Source: Nocardiopsis alborubida (GTDB lineage Bacteria; Actinomycetota; Actinomycetes; Streptosporangiales; Streptosporangiaceae). From it: DNA of 64,000 nt. Location: positions 124,001 through 188,000 of the forward strand of contig NZ_JAAXPG010000010.1 of the NCBI RefSeq assembly GCF_012396365.1. The letters run 5' to 3'. Below, piece after piece: positions 47,761 through 56,706 of this stretch. How positions within the stretch are numbered: position 1 is the stretch's first letter; each line of letters opens with the position of its first letter. Under the pieces are notes generated by a model that saw only the letters and a list, made by a program, of their open reading frames with translations, was not told where the DNA came from and ran no database searches. The translations under genes and the position numbers were made by a program.

Positions 47761-48342
47761 TCAAGTGGGGGTGGTGGCGGGCGACGGGCGGGCGTACCAG
47801 AGAACCGCCTCCCCGTACCCCCGGCTGCGGTCGCGCTCCAGGCCCTCGGGCCAGGAGGGTTCGGCCCCGCGTTTGGAGCGTTCGACGACGACCACGGCGT
47901 CCTCGGCCAGCCAGCCGCGGCCGACCAGGTCGGTCAGCACCCCGGTGACCTCGGCGTCGGTGACGGCGTAGGGCGGGTCGGCGACCACGAGGTCGTAGGG
48001 GTCGCCGGTGTTGTCCGTGCCGACCACCCGCTCCACGCGGTCGGCGGCCAGACGCGCACCGGGGAGTCCGAGCGTCTGGATGTTGCCCCTGAGCACCTGT
48101 GCCGCCCTGCGATCGGCCTCCACCAGCAGCGCGTGCGCGGCGCCCCGGGACAGGGCCTCCAGGCCGATGGCCCCCGAGCCCGCGTACAGGTCCATCACCC
48201 GGACGCCTTCGAGGGAGCCGAGGTCGGACTGGACCGAGGAGAACAGCGCCTCGCGGGCCCGGTCACTGGTGGGGCGGGTGTTACGGCCCTCGGGGACGGA
48301 GATGCGCCGTCCACCGGCCGTGCCGGCGATGATGCGGGTCAT
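47761..48342 (-). CDS. rsmD: 16S rRNA (guanine(966)-N2)-methyltransferase RsmD
   Basis: Methylates G966 of 16S rRNA with SAM. It has 193 residues: RIIAGTAGGRRI at the N-terminus, the SAM motif VMDLYAGSGAIGLEALSRG and the catalytic motif VVADPPYAV. ATG at 48342. Between recG and coaD, the standard actinobacterial place. Confidence 0.95.
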   Translation of the reverse strand: MTRIIAGTAGGRRISVPEGRNTRPTSDRAREALFSSVQSDLGSLEGVRVMDLYAGSGAIGLEALSRGAAHALLVEADRRAAQVLRGNIQTLGLPGARLAADRVERVVGTDNTGDPYDLVVADPPYAVTDAEVTGVLTDLVGRGWLAEDAVVVVERSKRGAEPSWPEGLERDRSRGYGEAVLWYARPSPATTPT

Positions 48343-48564
48343 GCCCCCACGGTAGCGGCCGGGGTGTGCGGGCGCCCCGGTACGCGGGCAGCACGAGGCG
48401 GGCGGCCTGGGGACCCCCCGCTTTCCACGTTAGGCCCCGGCGCGCAGGCCGCACCAGAGCCCGCCTCGACCTGTGGACAACACCGCGGCCCGTGGACGGC
48501 CGCCCCCACCGCCGGGCGTCCGGTCGCCGTTCCCGCTCGCGCCCGACCCGGCCGCCCCGCGCGC

Positions 48565-50772
48565 TCAGGCCTTGTCCAGGTACTCCGCCCGCTCCTCGGG
48601 CAGCAGCGTCTCCAGCGCCTCGGCCAGCGGCGGGTGCCCGGTCAGCCCGGGATCGGCCGCCACGTACGCCGTGGCCTCCTCGCGCGCGTCCCCGATGAGC
48701 TCCTCGTCCTTGAGCAGGGTGAGCATCCGCAGGCTGGAGCGGGCGCCGGACTGCGAGTCGCCCAGCACGTCGCCCTCGCGGCGCATCTCCAGGTCCACCC
48801 GGGAGAGTTCGAAGCCGTCGGTGGTCGCGGCCACCGCGGCCAGCCGCTCACGGGCCGGAGAGCCCTCCTCCGCGTCGGTGACCAGCAGGCACAGCCCCGG
48901 CAGCTGGCCTCGGCCGACCCGGCCGCGCAGCTGGTGCAGCTGCGAGACGCCGAAGCGGTCCGCGTCCATGATGACCATCACCGTGGCGTTGGGCACGTCC
49001 ACGCCCACCTCGATGACGGTGGTGGAGACGACGGCGTCGGTGTCCCCGGCCGAGAAGCGGCGCATCACCGCGTCCTTGTCGTCGGGCGCCATCCGGCCGT
49101 GCAGGACCTCCACTCGCAGTCCGGAGAGCGGCCCCTCCGTCAGGCGCGCCGCCACGTCGAGCACCGCCAGCGGAGGCCGTGCGCCCGCGGCCTCCTCGCC
49201 GTCCCCTGCGCCGACCTCCTCCTCGGCCTCCTCCTTGGCGTCGTCGCCGATCCGCGGGCAGACCACGAAGGCCTGGTGTCCGCCGCCCGCCTCCTCACGG
49301 ATGCGCTCCCAGGCCCTGGCGAGGAAGTGCGGCTTCTCACGCGCGGGCACCACGTGCGTGGACACGGGTGCGCGACCGGTGGGCAGCTGGGTGAGGGCGA
49401 CCACGTCGAGGTCGCCGTAGACGGTCATCGCGACGGTGCGCGGGATGGGCGTGGCCGTCATGACCAGCACGTGGGGGCGCCCGTCCACGGCCTTCTCCCG
49501 CAGGGCGTCGCGCTGCTCCACGCCGAACCGGTGCTGCTCGTCGACCACCACCAGCCCCAGGTCGGCGAAGGACACGTGCTCCTGGAGCAGGGCGTGGGTG
49601 CCCACGACGATCCCCGCGGCGCCGGACGCCGCGTCGAGCAGGGCCTCCCGGCGGGCGGCGGCGTTCATGGAACCGGTGAGCAGCGCCACCCGGGTGGCGT
49701 TCTCCGCACCGTCGATCTGGCCGGCGCGGCCCAGCGCGCCAAGCATGGCGCTGATGGACCGGTAGTGCTGCTGGGCCAGGACCTCGGTGGGCGCGAGCAT
49801 GACGGCCTGGCCGCCGGAGTCCACGACCCGGAGCATGGCCCGCAGCGCCACCAGGGTCTTGCCCGCGCCGACGTCGCCCTGGAGCAGGCAGTGCATGGGG
49901 TGGGAAGCGTCGAGCCGCTCGGCGAGGCGTTCGCCGACCTCCCGCTGCCCCTCGGTGAGCGTGAACGGCAGCTGGGCGTCGAAGGCGTCCAGGAGGCCGT
50001 CGACCGCGCCGGGCCGGGGCTTGGCCGGCAGGTCCTCGGCGCGGTGGCGCCGCTGGGCGAGCGCGAGCTGCAGGACGAAGGCCTCGTCCCACTTCAGGCG
50101 GCGGCGGGCGGAGGCGACGTCGGACCACTCCGCGGGCCGGTGGATCCGGCGCAGGGCGTCGGCGACGCCGAGGAGCCCGCGCCGTTCGCGCAGTTCGGGG
50201 GGCAGCGGGTCGGGCAGGCTGTCGACGTCGGCGAGGACGATGTCGACGGTGCGGGCGATGGTGGTGGAGTCCAGGCCCTTGACCGCCGGGTAGACGGGGA
50301 TGAGCTCCTCGGCGTAGGCCCGCGCCCGCTCGCCCTCGTGGCCGTCCTCGTCGAGGAGTTCGTACTGGGGGTGGTCGAGCTGGCGGCGGCCCTTGAAGGT
50401 GGAGACCCGGCCGGAGAACATCGCCAGGCGCCCGGGGACGAGGGCTCCCTGGTGGTAGGAGCCCCGGTTGAAGAAGGTCAGGTGCAGGCGCCCGGTGCCG
50501 TCGGTGACGGTGGCCTCCATCATGTCCATGCGGCGGCGGCCCTGCCGTGCGGGCACGGTGCGCCGCTTGGCGTCCAGGACGCGGGCCTGCACGGTGACCT
50601 CCTCGCCCTCGCGCAGTGCCGCGAGGTCGGTCAGGTCGCCGCGCCGGTCGTACCGGCGCGGGTAGTAGCGCAGCAGGTCGCCGAGGGTGTGCAGGTCGAG
50701 CTTCTCGGAGAGGGCCTTGGCCGTCTTGCCCCTGAGGGGCCCCCTGCTCAGCGGTTCGTCCCAGGTGCTCAC
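48565..50772 (-). CDS. recG: ATP-dependent DNA helicase RecG
   Basis: Remodels stalled replication forks and branched DNA. It has 735 residues from the GTG at 50772 (STWDEPLSRGPLRGK), with GGGAAG seven bases upstream. It contains an N-terminal wedge/OB domain, Walker A LLQGDVGAGKTLVAL, the DEQH box VVDEQHRFGVEQR, motif III MTATPIPRTVAM and motif VI QLRGRVGRGQ. Between RecA-like lobes near residue ~475 it carries an acidic insertion (GDDAKEEAEEEVGAGDGEE) uncommon in other RecG proteins. Confidence 0.96.
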   Translation of the reverse strand: MSTWDEPLSRGPLRGKTAKALSEKLDLHTLGDLLRYYPRRYDRRGDLTDLAALREGEEVTVQARVLDAKRRTVPARQGRRRMDMMEATVTDGTGRLHLTFFNRGSYHQGALVPGRLAMFSGRVSTFKGRRQLDHPQYELLDEDGHEGERARAYAEELIPVYPAVKGLDSTTIARTVDIVLADVDSLPDPLPPELRERRGLLGVADALRRIHRPAEWSDVASARRRLKWDEAFVLQLALAQRRHRAEDLPAKPRPGAVDGLLDAFDAQLPFTLTEGQREVGERLAERLDASHPMHCLLQGDVGAGKTLVALRAMLRVVDSGGQAVMLAPTEVLAQQHYRSISAMLGALGRAGQIDGAENATRVALLTGSMNAAARREALLDAASGAAGIVVGTHALLQEHVSFADLGLVVVDEQHRFGVEQRDALREKAVDGRPHVLVMTATPIPRTVAMTVYGDLDVVALTQLPTGRAPVSTHVVPAREKPHFLARAWERIREEAGGGHQAFVVCPRIGDDAKEEAEEEVGAGDGEEAAGARPPLAVLDVAARLTEGPLSGLRVEVLHGRMAPDDKDAVMRRFSAGDTDAVVSTTVIEVGVDVPNATVMVIMDADRFGVSQLHQLRGRVGRGQLPGLCLLVTDAEEGSPARERLAAVAATTDGFELSRVDLEMRREGDVLGDSQSGARSSLRMLTLLKDEELIGDAREEATAYVAADPGLTGHPPLAEALETLLPEERAEYLDKA

Positions 50773-51267
50773 GTGTGCTTCCCGTCTCGGATCGCCGGTC
50801 ACCGCCACGGTAGTCCTCCGGTGCGACGCTCGCGCGCCTTCCCACCGCCTCGGTCGGCCCGCGAACGCGGGGGAGAGGGCCGGGCCCCGGCCCGGAGGGC
50901 TCCCAGGGTCCCGGTGGTCGACCCCGGCGGCCAGCCCGGTGGCACTGTCTCCCGTTGACACTGCCTCGCCCGCGGCTCCCGCCCCTCCCAATCGGGGTAT
51001 ACTCGTGGAAGTTCATCGCGTTTTCGCCATGCCCGCGTGGCTGATTCGATGCTCTCGGTGGTCAACCGGGTCGTTCTCGACCACGGCGCGATCCACCATC
51101 ACACGTACGGACACCGGTCGTCGGCCCGCACTGCGCGTCGGGCCACGTCCTTCGTGTAACCTTCCACGGTTGGCGTCACCGTCAACCAGTCCGCCCGACC
51201 TCTCCCGGTCGGATGAATCTTCGCGTGCGGCGACGTGCGCGATCCCGAGCGCTTGAATGGAGTTACC
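50773..51267. other. Divergent recG/rpmB intergenic region
   Basis: This 495-base gap contains plus-strand TTGACA (50955-50960) and TATACT (50998-51003), which are too far apart to form one promoter. rpmB's ribosome binding site GGAG (51259-51262) is at the right end. No DAK-domain gene, which often separates rpmB and recG in actinobacteria, is present. Confidence 0.45.
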
Positions 51268-51453
51268 GTGGCTTCCGTCTGCGACGTCTGCGGCAAGGGA
51301 CCAGGGTTCGGTAACAGTGTTTCCCACTCGCACCGTCGCACCCGCCGCCGCTGGAACCCCAACATCCAGACCGTCCGCACCCGTGTGGGCGGCACGCCCA
51401 AGCGCGTGAACGCCTGCACCTCGTGCATCAAGGCCGGCAAGGTGACCCGCTAG
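51268..51453 (+). CDS. rpmB: 50S ribosomal protein L28
   Basis: A 61-residue large-subunit protein. GTG start at 51268, with GGAG six bases upstream; the frame extends upstream without support. It has [28 protein letters not shown] and a second Cys pair CTSC, so it is the zinc-binding (C+) form. Confidence 0.96.
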   Translation: MASVCDVCGKGPGFGNSVSHSHRRTRRRWNPNIQTVRTRVGGTPKRVNACTSCIKAGKVTR

Positions 51454-51481
51454 GGTTCCCAACCCTCAGGACCTTCCATGG

Positions 51482-51510
51482 AGGCCTCCGACCATCTCGG
51501 TCGGGGGCCT
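51482..51510 (+). terminator. 12-bp hairpin after rpmB
   Basis: Arms 51482-51493 and 51499-51510 pair with one G-T wobble around ATCTC, 28 bases after the stop. The sequence TCACCCTTT follows. Confidence 0.75.
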
Positions 51511-51620
51511 TCACCCTTTGCCGGGGTCTGACGAGTCGTCGGGGTCCCGCCGGGGACCGCGGCCGCCCCGGTCACCGGCCCGGAACCCCTGCGGGCCCGG
51601 GGTCGGCGTGCGCCCCCGGC

Positions 51621-52274
51621 TCACAGCTGGCAGACGTGGCCGTTCAGGGAGCAGCGGATCGGGCTCTGCGGCACGCCGACCGCCTCGAAGGTGAGCGCCA
51701 CCGAGTCGCCGGGCTCCAGGCTGTCCTGGTCGGCGGGCTGGCGGGCCAGGATGCCGTCCTCGATCTCCGCCCAGTCCGCGCCGTTGACGTGCGTGACCTC
51801 GGCGGAGTCGAAGGCCAGGGCCAGCTCCCAGCCGTCCAGGCTGGCCCGCGAGGTGTTGGTGACGGTGACGTGGCCGCTGAACCCGACCGCGGTGGACTCC
51901 GTGATGCGGTAGACGACCGTGGTCGGCTCCGACCCCGCCTGGGTCTGCGGCTCGCCCTCGGCCGCGGGCTCCTCGGCGTCGGTACCGGGTGAGGCGTCGT
52001 GCGTGGGCTGGGCCCCGTCCTGGACCCCGGGGTCCTCTGTCGCGCCCGGGGTGCCGCCGAACTGGAGGTAGATCTGGGTGGTGCTGTACCCGAACAGGAG
52101 CAGGCCGAGGATCACGCCGGAGACGACGAGCACGTTGAGCAGGCGCGGGGGTTCGACGTGTTTGGGGACCGTGCTCTCGATGAGGCCGCCGAGCCGCCGC
52201 AGCGCGCCGACGTCCTTCGGCTCGCTGCGGTGCACACCCCGGCGGTTGCCGTTCCGCCAGCCATGCCGCCCCAT
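51621..52274 (-). CDS. Membrane-anchored CBM2-like carbohydrate-binding protein
   Basis: A 217-residue type II membrane protein. ATG at 52274 with GAGGAG six bases upstream. A basic cytoplasmic segment (~45 residues) precedes one membrane helix (LLNVLVVSGVILGLLLFGY), then a Pro/Glu/Thr-rich extracellular linker (~45 residues). The C-terminal ~100 residues resemble a family 2 carbohydrate-binding module: VTVTNTSRASLDGWELALAF, a conserved Trp at the ADWAEIEDG position, SLEPGDSVALTFEAVG and the terminal disulfide pair CSLNGHVC. No catalytic domain is attached, so it may tether cells to polysaccharide or bind a cell-surface glycan. CBM2 is usually part of secreted cellulases, so this architecture is unusual. 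Confidence 0.78.
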   Translation of the reverse strand: MGRHGWRNGNRRGVHRSEPKDVGALRRLGGLIESTVPKHVEPPRLLNVLVVSGVILGLLLFGYSTTQIYLQFGGTPGATEDPGVQDGAQPTHDASPGTDAEEPAAEGEPQTQAGSEPTTVVYRITESTAVGFSGHVTVTNTSRASLDGWELALAFDSAEVTHVNGADWAEIEDGILARQPADQDSLEPGDSVALTFEAVGVPQSPIRCSLNGHVCQL

Positions 52275-52533
52275 AAACCGCTCCTCGACGTTTCCATCAC
52301 CCTCCACCGAGAGCTCCGGTTCCGGTCCCTCCCTCGTCGCCCTCCGTCGTGTGCGTCCCCGTCCGGTGCGGTGGACACCCGCGAAGCCGTGGCTTCTTCT
52401 ACCAACCCTCGGTCGGTCGTTCCCGGGGACTTCCTGGGGCCGCTGCGTCCCATGAGGCGGGTGCTGCGCCCGGAAAGGCCGCGTTCGCAAAGCCTAGCGT
52501 GAGAGTTAAACAGGACAAATCCCATCGGGCGCC

Positions 52534-53526
52534 TCAGTGCCGGAAATGATCCCATCCTCCGCGAGGCGGAACCCGCCCATCGACCGTGACCGGAATTGTG
52601 TTTTCTTCCGCGGTTTCACCTGTTGTTCCCACAACGGTTCCCACCCTGTACCAGTGAGCGGGCAGAGCGGTGTGCGGCGGGAACACGGCGGCGAGGGCGT
52701 GGTCCTCGCCCCCGGCGACCATGAGGTCGCGCGCGGCCCGCTCGGCCGTGTCGGCTCCGGCGCCCAGGGCGCGGACCGCATCGACGAGGGCGGGCTCGGG
52801 GCGCAGCGCCTCCCCCTCCAGGTCGACGCGCACCCCGCTGGCCCGGCAGACGTGCCCGAGGTCCTGGGCGAGGCCGTCGCTGACGTCGAGCATGGCCGTG
52901 GCCCCGAGGCGGGACGCCTCCGCTCCTCGGGCATAGGGCGGGCTGGGCCTGCGGTGCTCGGACAGGCACTCGGCCGGGCCGTCGATCCCCTGTTCCAGCA
53001 GGGCGAGCCCGGCGGCCGACAGCCCCAGGTGGCCGGTGTAGGCGACCACGTCGCCGGGCCGGGCGCCGTCGCGGCGGACCGGCGCCCGTCCCTGGAGGTC
53101 GCCGAGCGCGGTGACCGCGATGGTGAGGGTGTCCGAGCCGACCATGTCCCCGCCCACGACGGCGCCGCCCGCGACCGCGCACTCGTCGCGTACTCCGGCG
53201 GTGAACTCCTCCGCCCAGGACACCGGCAGGTCGGCGGGCGCGGCGAAGCCGATGAGCAGGCCGGTGGGGCGGGCGCCCATGGCCGCGACGTCGGCGAAGT
53301 TCTGCGCGACGGCCCGGTGCCCCACGTCACGGGCGGTGGACCACTCGCGCCGGAAGTGGCGGCCCTCGACCAGCAGGTCGGTGGTGGCGACCGTCCGGCC
53401 GTCGGGGGACGCGACGACAGCGGCGTCGTCCCCTGGTCCGAGGATTACATCGTCCGTGGTGGGGAATTGGCTCGTCACGCGTGCGATCAGAGCGAACTCA
53501 CCAAGACCCCCAATGGTGTTCCGCAC
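52534..53526 (-). CDS. thiL: Thiamine-monophosphate kinase ThiL
   Basis: Phosphorylates thiamine monophosphate to the diphosphate cofactor. It has 330 residues from the GTG at 53526. The PurM-like fold is marked by GLGEFALIARV, ILGPGDDAAVV, TTDLLVEGRHF, RAVAQNFADVAAMGARP and LDVSDGLAQDLGH. The ribosome binding site before 53526 is weak, and an upstream GTG (53574) is possible. Divergent from the Lrp-type gene at 53658. Confidence 0.95.
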   Translation of the reverse strand: MRNTIGGLGEFALIARVTSQFPTTDDVILGPGDDAAVVASPDGRTVATTDLLVEGRHFRREWSTARDVGHRAVAQNFADVAAMGARPTGLLIGFAAPADLPVSWAEEFTAGVRDECAVAGGAVVGGDMVGSDTLTIAVTALGDLQGRAPVRRDGARPGDVVAYTGHLGLSAAGLALLEQGIDGPAECLSEHRRPSPPYARGAEASRLGATAMLDVSDGLAQDLGHVCRASGVRVDLEGEALRPEPALVDAVRALGAGADTAERAARDLMVAGGEDHALAAVFPPHTALPAHWYRVGTVVGTTGETAEENTIPVTVDGRVPPRGGWDHFRH

Positions 53527-53657
53527 AGGGATCAGGGTACGGTGACGCTCCGGCGCGGTGGTCCGGACCCACACTTGTCATCCGTCCGTCATCGGCCGCA
53601 CCCTGGCTCGGCCGTGAACCCACTCGCCGCTTCGCCCGGCGACACGAAGGAGTACTC

Positions 53658-53891
53658 ATGGTGCAGGCATACATCCTGATCCAGACCGAGGTCGGTCAGG
53701 CGGCCGAGGTGGCCGGACGCATCCGGGGCATCGAGGGGGTCGAGAAGGCCCACGACGTGACCGGGCCCTACGATGTCATCGTCCAGGCCAGCGCCGAAGA
53801 CATCGATTCCCTGGGCACCCTCGTGGTGGCCCGGATCCAGCGGTTGGACGGCATCGCCCGGACTCTCACCTGTCCCATCGTCAACATCTGA
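53658..53891 (+). CDS. Lrp/AsnC ligand-binding-domain protein (stand-alone RAM domain)
   Basis: A 77-residue protein consisting only of the RAM/AsnC ligand-binding domain (AYILIQTEVGQAAEVAGRIRGIEGVEKAHDVTGPYDVIVQ), lacking the DNA-binding HTH. Such proteins form oligomers that bind amino acids. ATG at 53658 with AAGGAG five bases upstream. Adjacent to thiL and the DUF3515 gene, as in other actinobacteria. Confidence 0.93.
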   Translation: MVQAYILIQTEVGQAAEVAGRIRGIEGVEKAHDVTGPYDVIVQASAEDIDSLGTLVVARIQRLDGIARTLTCPIVNI

Positions 53892-53921
53892 CGCATCGCG
53901 TCATCCGGAGCGGGGTCTGCT

Positions 53922-54389
53922 GTGCTGAGTCGGTACGCGTACGCCGGTGTGGTCGCGGCCCTGGCCCTGGTGGCGACGGGCTGCGGCGCGCAGACCGTAC
54001 GGATGCAGCCGCCAGAGGCGGACGCGGCGGCCGCCGAGGTCTGCGCCGACCTCGTCGCGGCGCTCCCCGACACCCTGCTGGGGGCGGAGCGGGCACGGGT
54101 GCGGCCCGACTCGGAGCTCACCGCGGCCTGGGGCGACCCGCCCATCGGGCTGCGCTGCGGGGTGGAGCGCCCGGTGACCCTGACCAGCACCTCCTACCTG
54201 CAGGAGGTCAACGGTGTTCCGTGGTTGCCGCAGCCGGAGGACGCTCCCACCATGTACACGGCGATCGGCCACGAGGCCTACGTGGAACTGTCGGTCCCGG
54301 CCGCCCACGGCGCCCCCGCCGCCGCGCTGTCGACGGTCAGCGACCTGATCGTCGAACACGTCCCGGCGCTTCCCGAAGGGGAGCTGTGA
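53922..54389 (+). CDS. DUF3515 lipoprotein
   Basis: A 155-residue secreted lipoprotein: the signal peptide ends in the lipobox LVATGC. The DUF3515 domain has conserved Cys residues (AEVCADLVAAL and GLRCGVERP) and a TMYTAIGHEAYVELSVP segment. Unknown function. GTG at 53922, 30 bases downstream of the RAM-domain gene, so they may be co-transcribed. Confidence 0.88.
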   Translation: MLSRYAYAGVVAALALVATGCGAQTVRMQPPEADAAAAEVCADLVAALPDTLLGAERARVRPDSELTAAWGDPPIGLRCGVERPVTLTSTSYLQEVNGVPWLPQPEDAPTMYTAIGHEAYVELSVPAAHGAPAAALSTVSDLIVEHVPALPEGEL

Positions 54390-54633
54390 CCCGGAGCTCG
54401 CGCCGGGAGGTCTTGACCGCGCGCCCACGGGCGGTTCCCGGCAGGTGAGCGGGCCCGGGCGGCGGCGTTCGCCGGACGGACCCGGGCGGCGGTGCGCGTT
54501 GGGCGTGCGCTGACGCCGGTGCCCGGCGGGCGGGCACGCCGAAGCGGGCGAAGGCGCGGCCTCCCCCCTTACCACGCCAAGCCCGCGCGGAACCCGTCCG
54601 CCAGGGGCTTTCGCAGCCTGTGGGCGACACACG
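54390..54633. other. Gap between DUF3515 and DUF3105 genes
   Basis: About 240 bases with no gene recognised, ahead of the hairpin at 54634-54667 shared by the convergent genes. Confidence 0.4.
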
Positions 54634-54667
54634 CGTGGGGCCGCCAGCGGCCGCCGGCGGCCCCACG
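54634..54667. terminator. 12-bp hairpin between convergent genes
   Basis: Arms 54634-54645 and 54656-54667 pair perfectly around a 10-base loop. It is 40 bases beyond the DUF3105 stop and 245 beyond the DUF3515 stop. Confidence 0.7.
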
Positions 54668-54707
54668 TTCGGCCATCACGGGATCACGGTGACGGTGGAA
54701 AGTCCCG

Positions 54708-55514
54708 TCAGTTCTCCGCCCCGGCCGACTCCTCGGCTGCCGGCTCGTCCTCGGCGGCGTCGGAGGGAGCGTCGGAGGCCTCGTCCCCAGCGCCCTCCTC
54801 AGCGCCCTCCTCGGCTCCGGCGTCACCGCCTTCGGGGCCCTCCATGGTCTCGGCGTCCACGCCGCCGCCGCTGCCGAGCATGGCCTCGACCTCCTCGGCG
54901 TTCTCCGCCACGCCGCCCGAGCAGGCGGCACCCGGCTCGGGAACGTCGGTGCCGCGCTCGTACAGCCGCACGAAGCGCTGGAGGTTCTCGTCGTCGGCGC
55001 TCTCGGCGCTGATCTGGCGCCCCCAGCTGGAGGCGACGATCGGCGCGTCCAGCTCACCCGCGTAGGGGCTGATCACCAGGTAGTCGCCGGAGCTGTACAT
55101 GTCGGTCAGCGTCTGCACCTGGTCCTCGGGCAGGTCGGGCCGGTAGTTGATCCACACCGCGCCGTGCTCCAGGGAGTGCACCGCGAACTCGTGGGTCACC
55201 GGCTCGGTGTAGACACCGCAGTTCTGCCAGGCGTTCCAGTGGTCGCCGCCCACGGGCGGGGTCTGCTCGTAGTTCACGCGCTGCCCGGTGTCGACGTGGA
55301 CGTAGGAGCCGACCTCGTACTCCTCCACCCCCGAGATCGTGCGGCTGCGGAACTCCATGAAGACGAGGAAACCGATCAACCCCACGACCAGGACCACAGC
55401 GGTCGTGATACCGGTGGTGGTAAGGATTTTGCGGCGGCGCTCCTCTTTGACGCGTTGCGCCTTCAGCTCGGCGGCGCGGCGGCGACGCTCCTCCGCCGTC
55501 TTCTTCTTGGCCAC
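54708..55514 (-). CDS. DUF3105 membrane-anchored protein
   Basis: A 268-residue protein: a basic cytoplasmic coil (AKKKTAEERRRRAAELKAQ), one membrane helix (TGITTAVVLVVGLIGFLVFM) and an extracytoplasmic DUF3105 domain with VNYEQTPPVGGDHWNAWQNCGVYTEPV and HSLEHGAVWINYRP. Conserved His/Cys (GGDHW, NCGVY, HSLEHG) suggest metal binding. The ~75-residue C-terminus is very acidic. GTG at 55514 with AGGAG upstream. It is divergent from the DUF305 gene, a pairing common in actinobacteria. Confidence 0.87.
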   Translation of the reverse strand: MAKKKTAEERRRRAAELKAQRVKEERRRKILTTTGITTAVVLVVGLIGFLVFMEFRSRTISGVEEYEVGSYVHVDTGQRVNYEQTPPVGGDHWNAWQNCGVYTEPVTHEFAVHSLEHGAVWINYRPDLPEDQVQTLTDMYSSGDYLVISPYAGELDAPIVASSWGRQISAESADDENLQRFVRLYERGTDVPEPGAACSGGVAENAEEVEAMLGSGGGVDAETMEGPEGGDAGAEEGAEEGAGDEASDAPSDAAEDEPAAEESAGAEN

Positions 55515-55603
55515 GGGGTCTCCTGGGGTGGATGGTGACATTAGGGACTTACCTATCCTCTACTTTGGCACCAGAGTTGGGCGATTCGACCAGGATGGTT
55601 CCT

Positions 55604-56335
55604 ATGGAACAGAAAAACGGTCCCGCGGCCGGGACCGCCGACCACGTCGGCGATGTCCCGGACGACGACGGGCCCCCGTGGGAGGACGGGGCACCGGACG
55701 AGGAGACCCCGTCGCGGGTGTCCTGGCGTTCGGTACCGATGTGGACCACTGTGATCCTCGTCGTACTGGCCCTGGGCGGGGGTTACCTGCTGGGACGCCC
55801 GTCCCACCCCCTGGACACCGGTGCCGACGCCGGGTTCCTGCGCGACATGAGCGCGCACCACGCCCAGGCCGTGGACATGTCGATGATCATCCTGGAGAAG
55901 ACCGAGGACCCCGAGCTGCGCACGGTGGCCACCGACATCACCCGCACCCAGCAGGCCCAGATCGGGATCATGCAGGGGTGGCTGATGGCCTGGGACCTCA
56001 ACGCGCGCGGCGTGCAGGAGCCGATGGCCTGGATGGAGGGCCACGACCACGGCGGCGAGGGCGGCGAGGTCCCCGACACGATGCCGGGCCTGGCCTCCTC
56101 CGAGGAGATGGTGTCCCTGGAGGACGCCGAGGGCGTGGAGGCCGAACTCCTCTTCCTGGAGCTGATGATCGCCCACCACCGGGGCGGCATCGAGATGGCC
56201 GAGGCGGAGGTGGAGCTGGGCCAGGAGGACCTGGTCACCAACTTCGCGCAGGGGATGGCCGACTCCCAGCTCAAGGAGATCGACCTGATGGAGGGCATGA
56301 TCGACCAGCGCCAGGACGGCGCCTCCGGCGACTGA
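55604..56335 (+). CDS. DUF305 family protein
   Basis: A 243-residue membrane-anchored protein: acidic cytoplasmic N-terminus, one helix (MWTTVILVVLALGGGYLLG), then two four-helix-type DUF305 repeats with the conserved HHAQAVDMSMIILEK and LFLELMIAHHRGGIEMAEAEV motifs. DUF305 proteins are ferritin-like and often linked to copper or metal handling. A HDHGG motif lies between the repeats. ATG at 55604; an ATG three codons earlier (55595) is also possible. The 89-base gap to the DUF3105 gene must hold two divergent promoters. Confidence 0.88.
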   Translation: MEQKNGPAAGTADHVGDVPDDDGPPWEDGAPDEETPSRVSWRSVPMWTTVILVVLALGGGYLLGRPSHPLDTGADAGFLRDMSAHHAQAVDMSMIILEKTEDPELRTVATDITRTQQAQIGIMQGWLMAWDLNARGVQEPMAWMEGHDHGGEGGEVPDTMPGLASSEEMVSLEDAEGVEAELLFLELMIAHHRGGIEMAEAEVELGQEDLVTNFAQGMADSQLKEIDLMEGMIDQRQDGASGD

Positions 56336-56356
56336 CCCCGCGTTCGGGCACACGAG

Positions 56357-56388
56357 GACGGCGGCTCACCTCCGGGTGGGCCGCCGTC
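56357..56388 (+). terminator. 14-bp hairpin after the DUF305 gene
   Basis: Arms 56357-56370 and 56375-56388 pair with one G-T wobble around TCCG, 21 bases past the stop. Confidence 0.75.
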
Positions 56389-56706
56389 GCCGTGTCCGGG
56401 GCCGTGTGCGTCCGGGTCCGTCCGCGTCGGGACGGCGCGTGCCCGGAGCCGGTCCCGCACGGATCCGGACACTCCCGCGGACCGGCACTCCCGCGGCCTG
56501 TCCCGCGCGCGGCGGTTCGTGTCCCGAAGCGTGTGTGTCCGAACGCACACGGCGGCTCCCCGCGCGGCCGCGGCCGCGCCACCCCGGCGGCTTTCCCGCA
56601 GGTGGCGGCGGTGGAGGCCCGTCCACAGCCTCCGCCGGAGCACCCCAGAGAGCCCGCGCACCCACCGGGGAGACGCACGGAACACCGTTTTCCGCAGGAC
56701 CCGCTG
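56389..56706. other. GC-rich gap before the cyd promoter
   Basis: About 320 bases between the DUF305 terminator and the cyd operator. Long open frames here are an effect of high GC; no gene was recognised. Confidence 0.4.

Noticed and set aside
47407-50958. Plus-strand open frame of about 1,180 codons opposite recG and rsmD
   Set aside because: Antisense to recG, rsmD and coaD, whose catalytic motifs are all intact. No ribosome binding site or domain.
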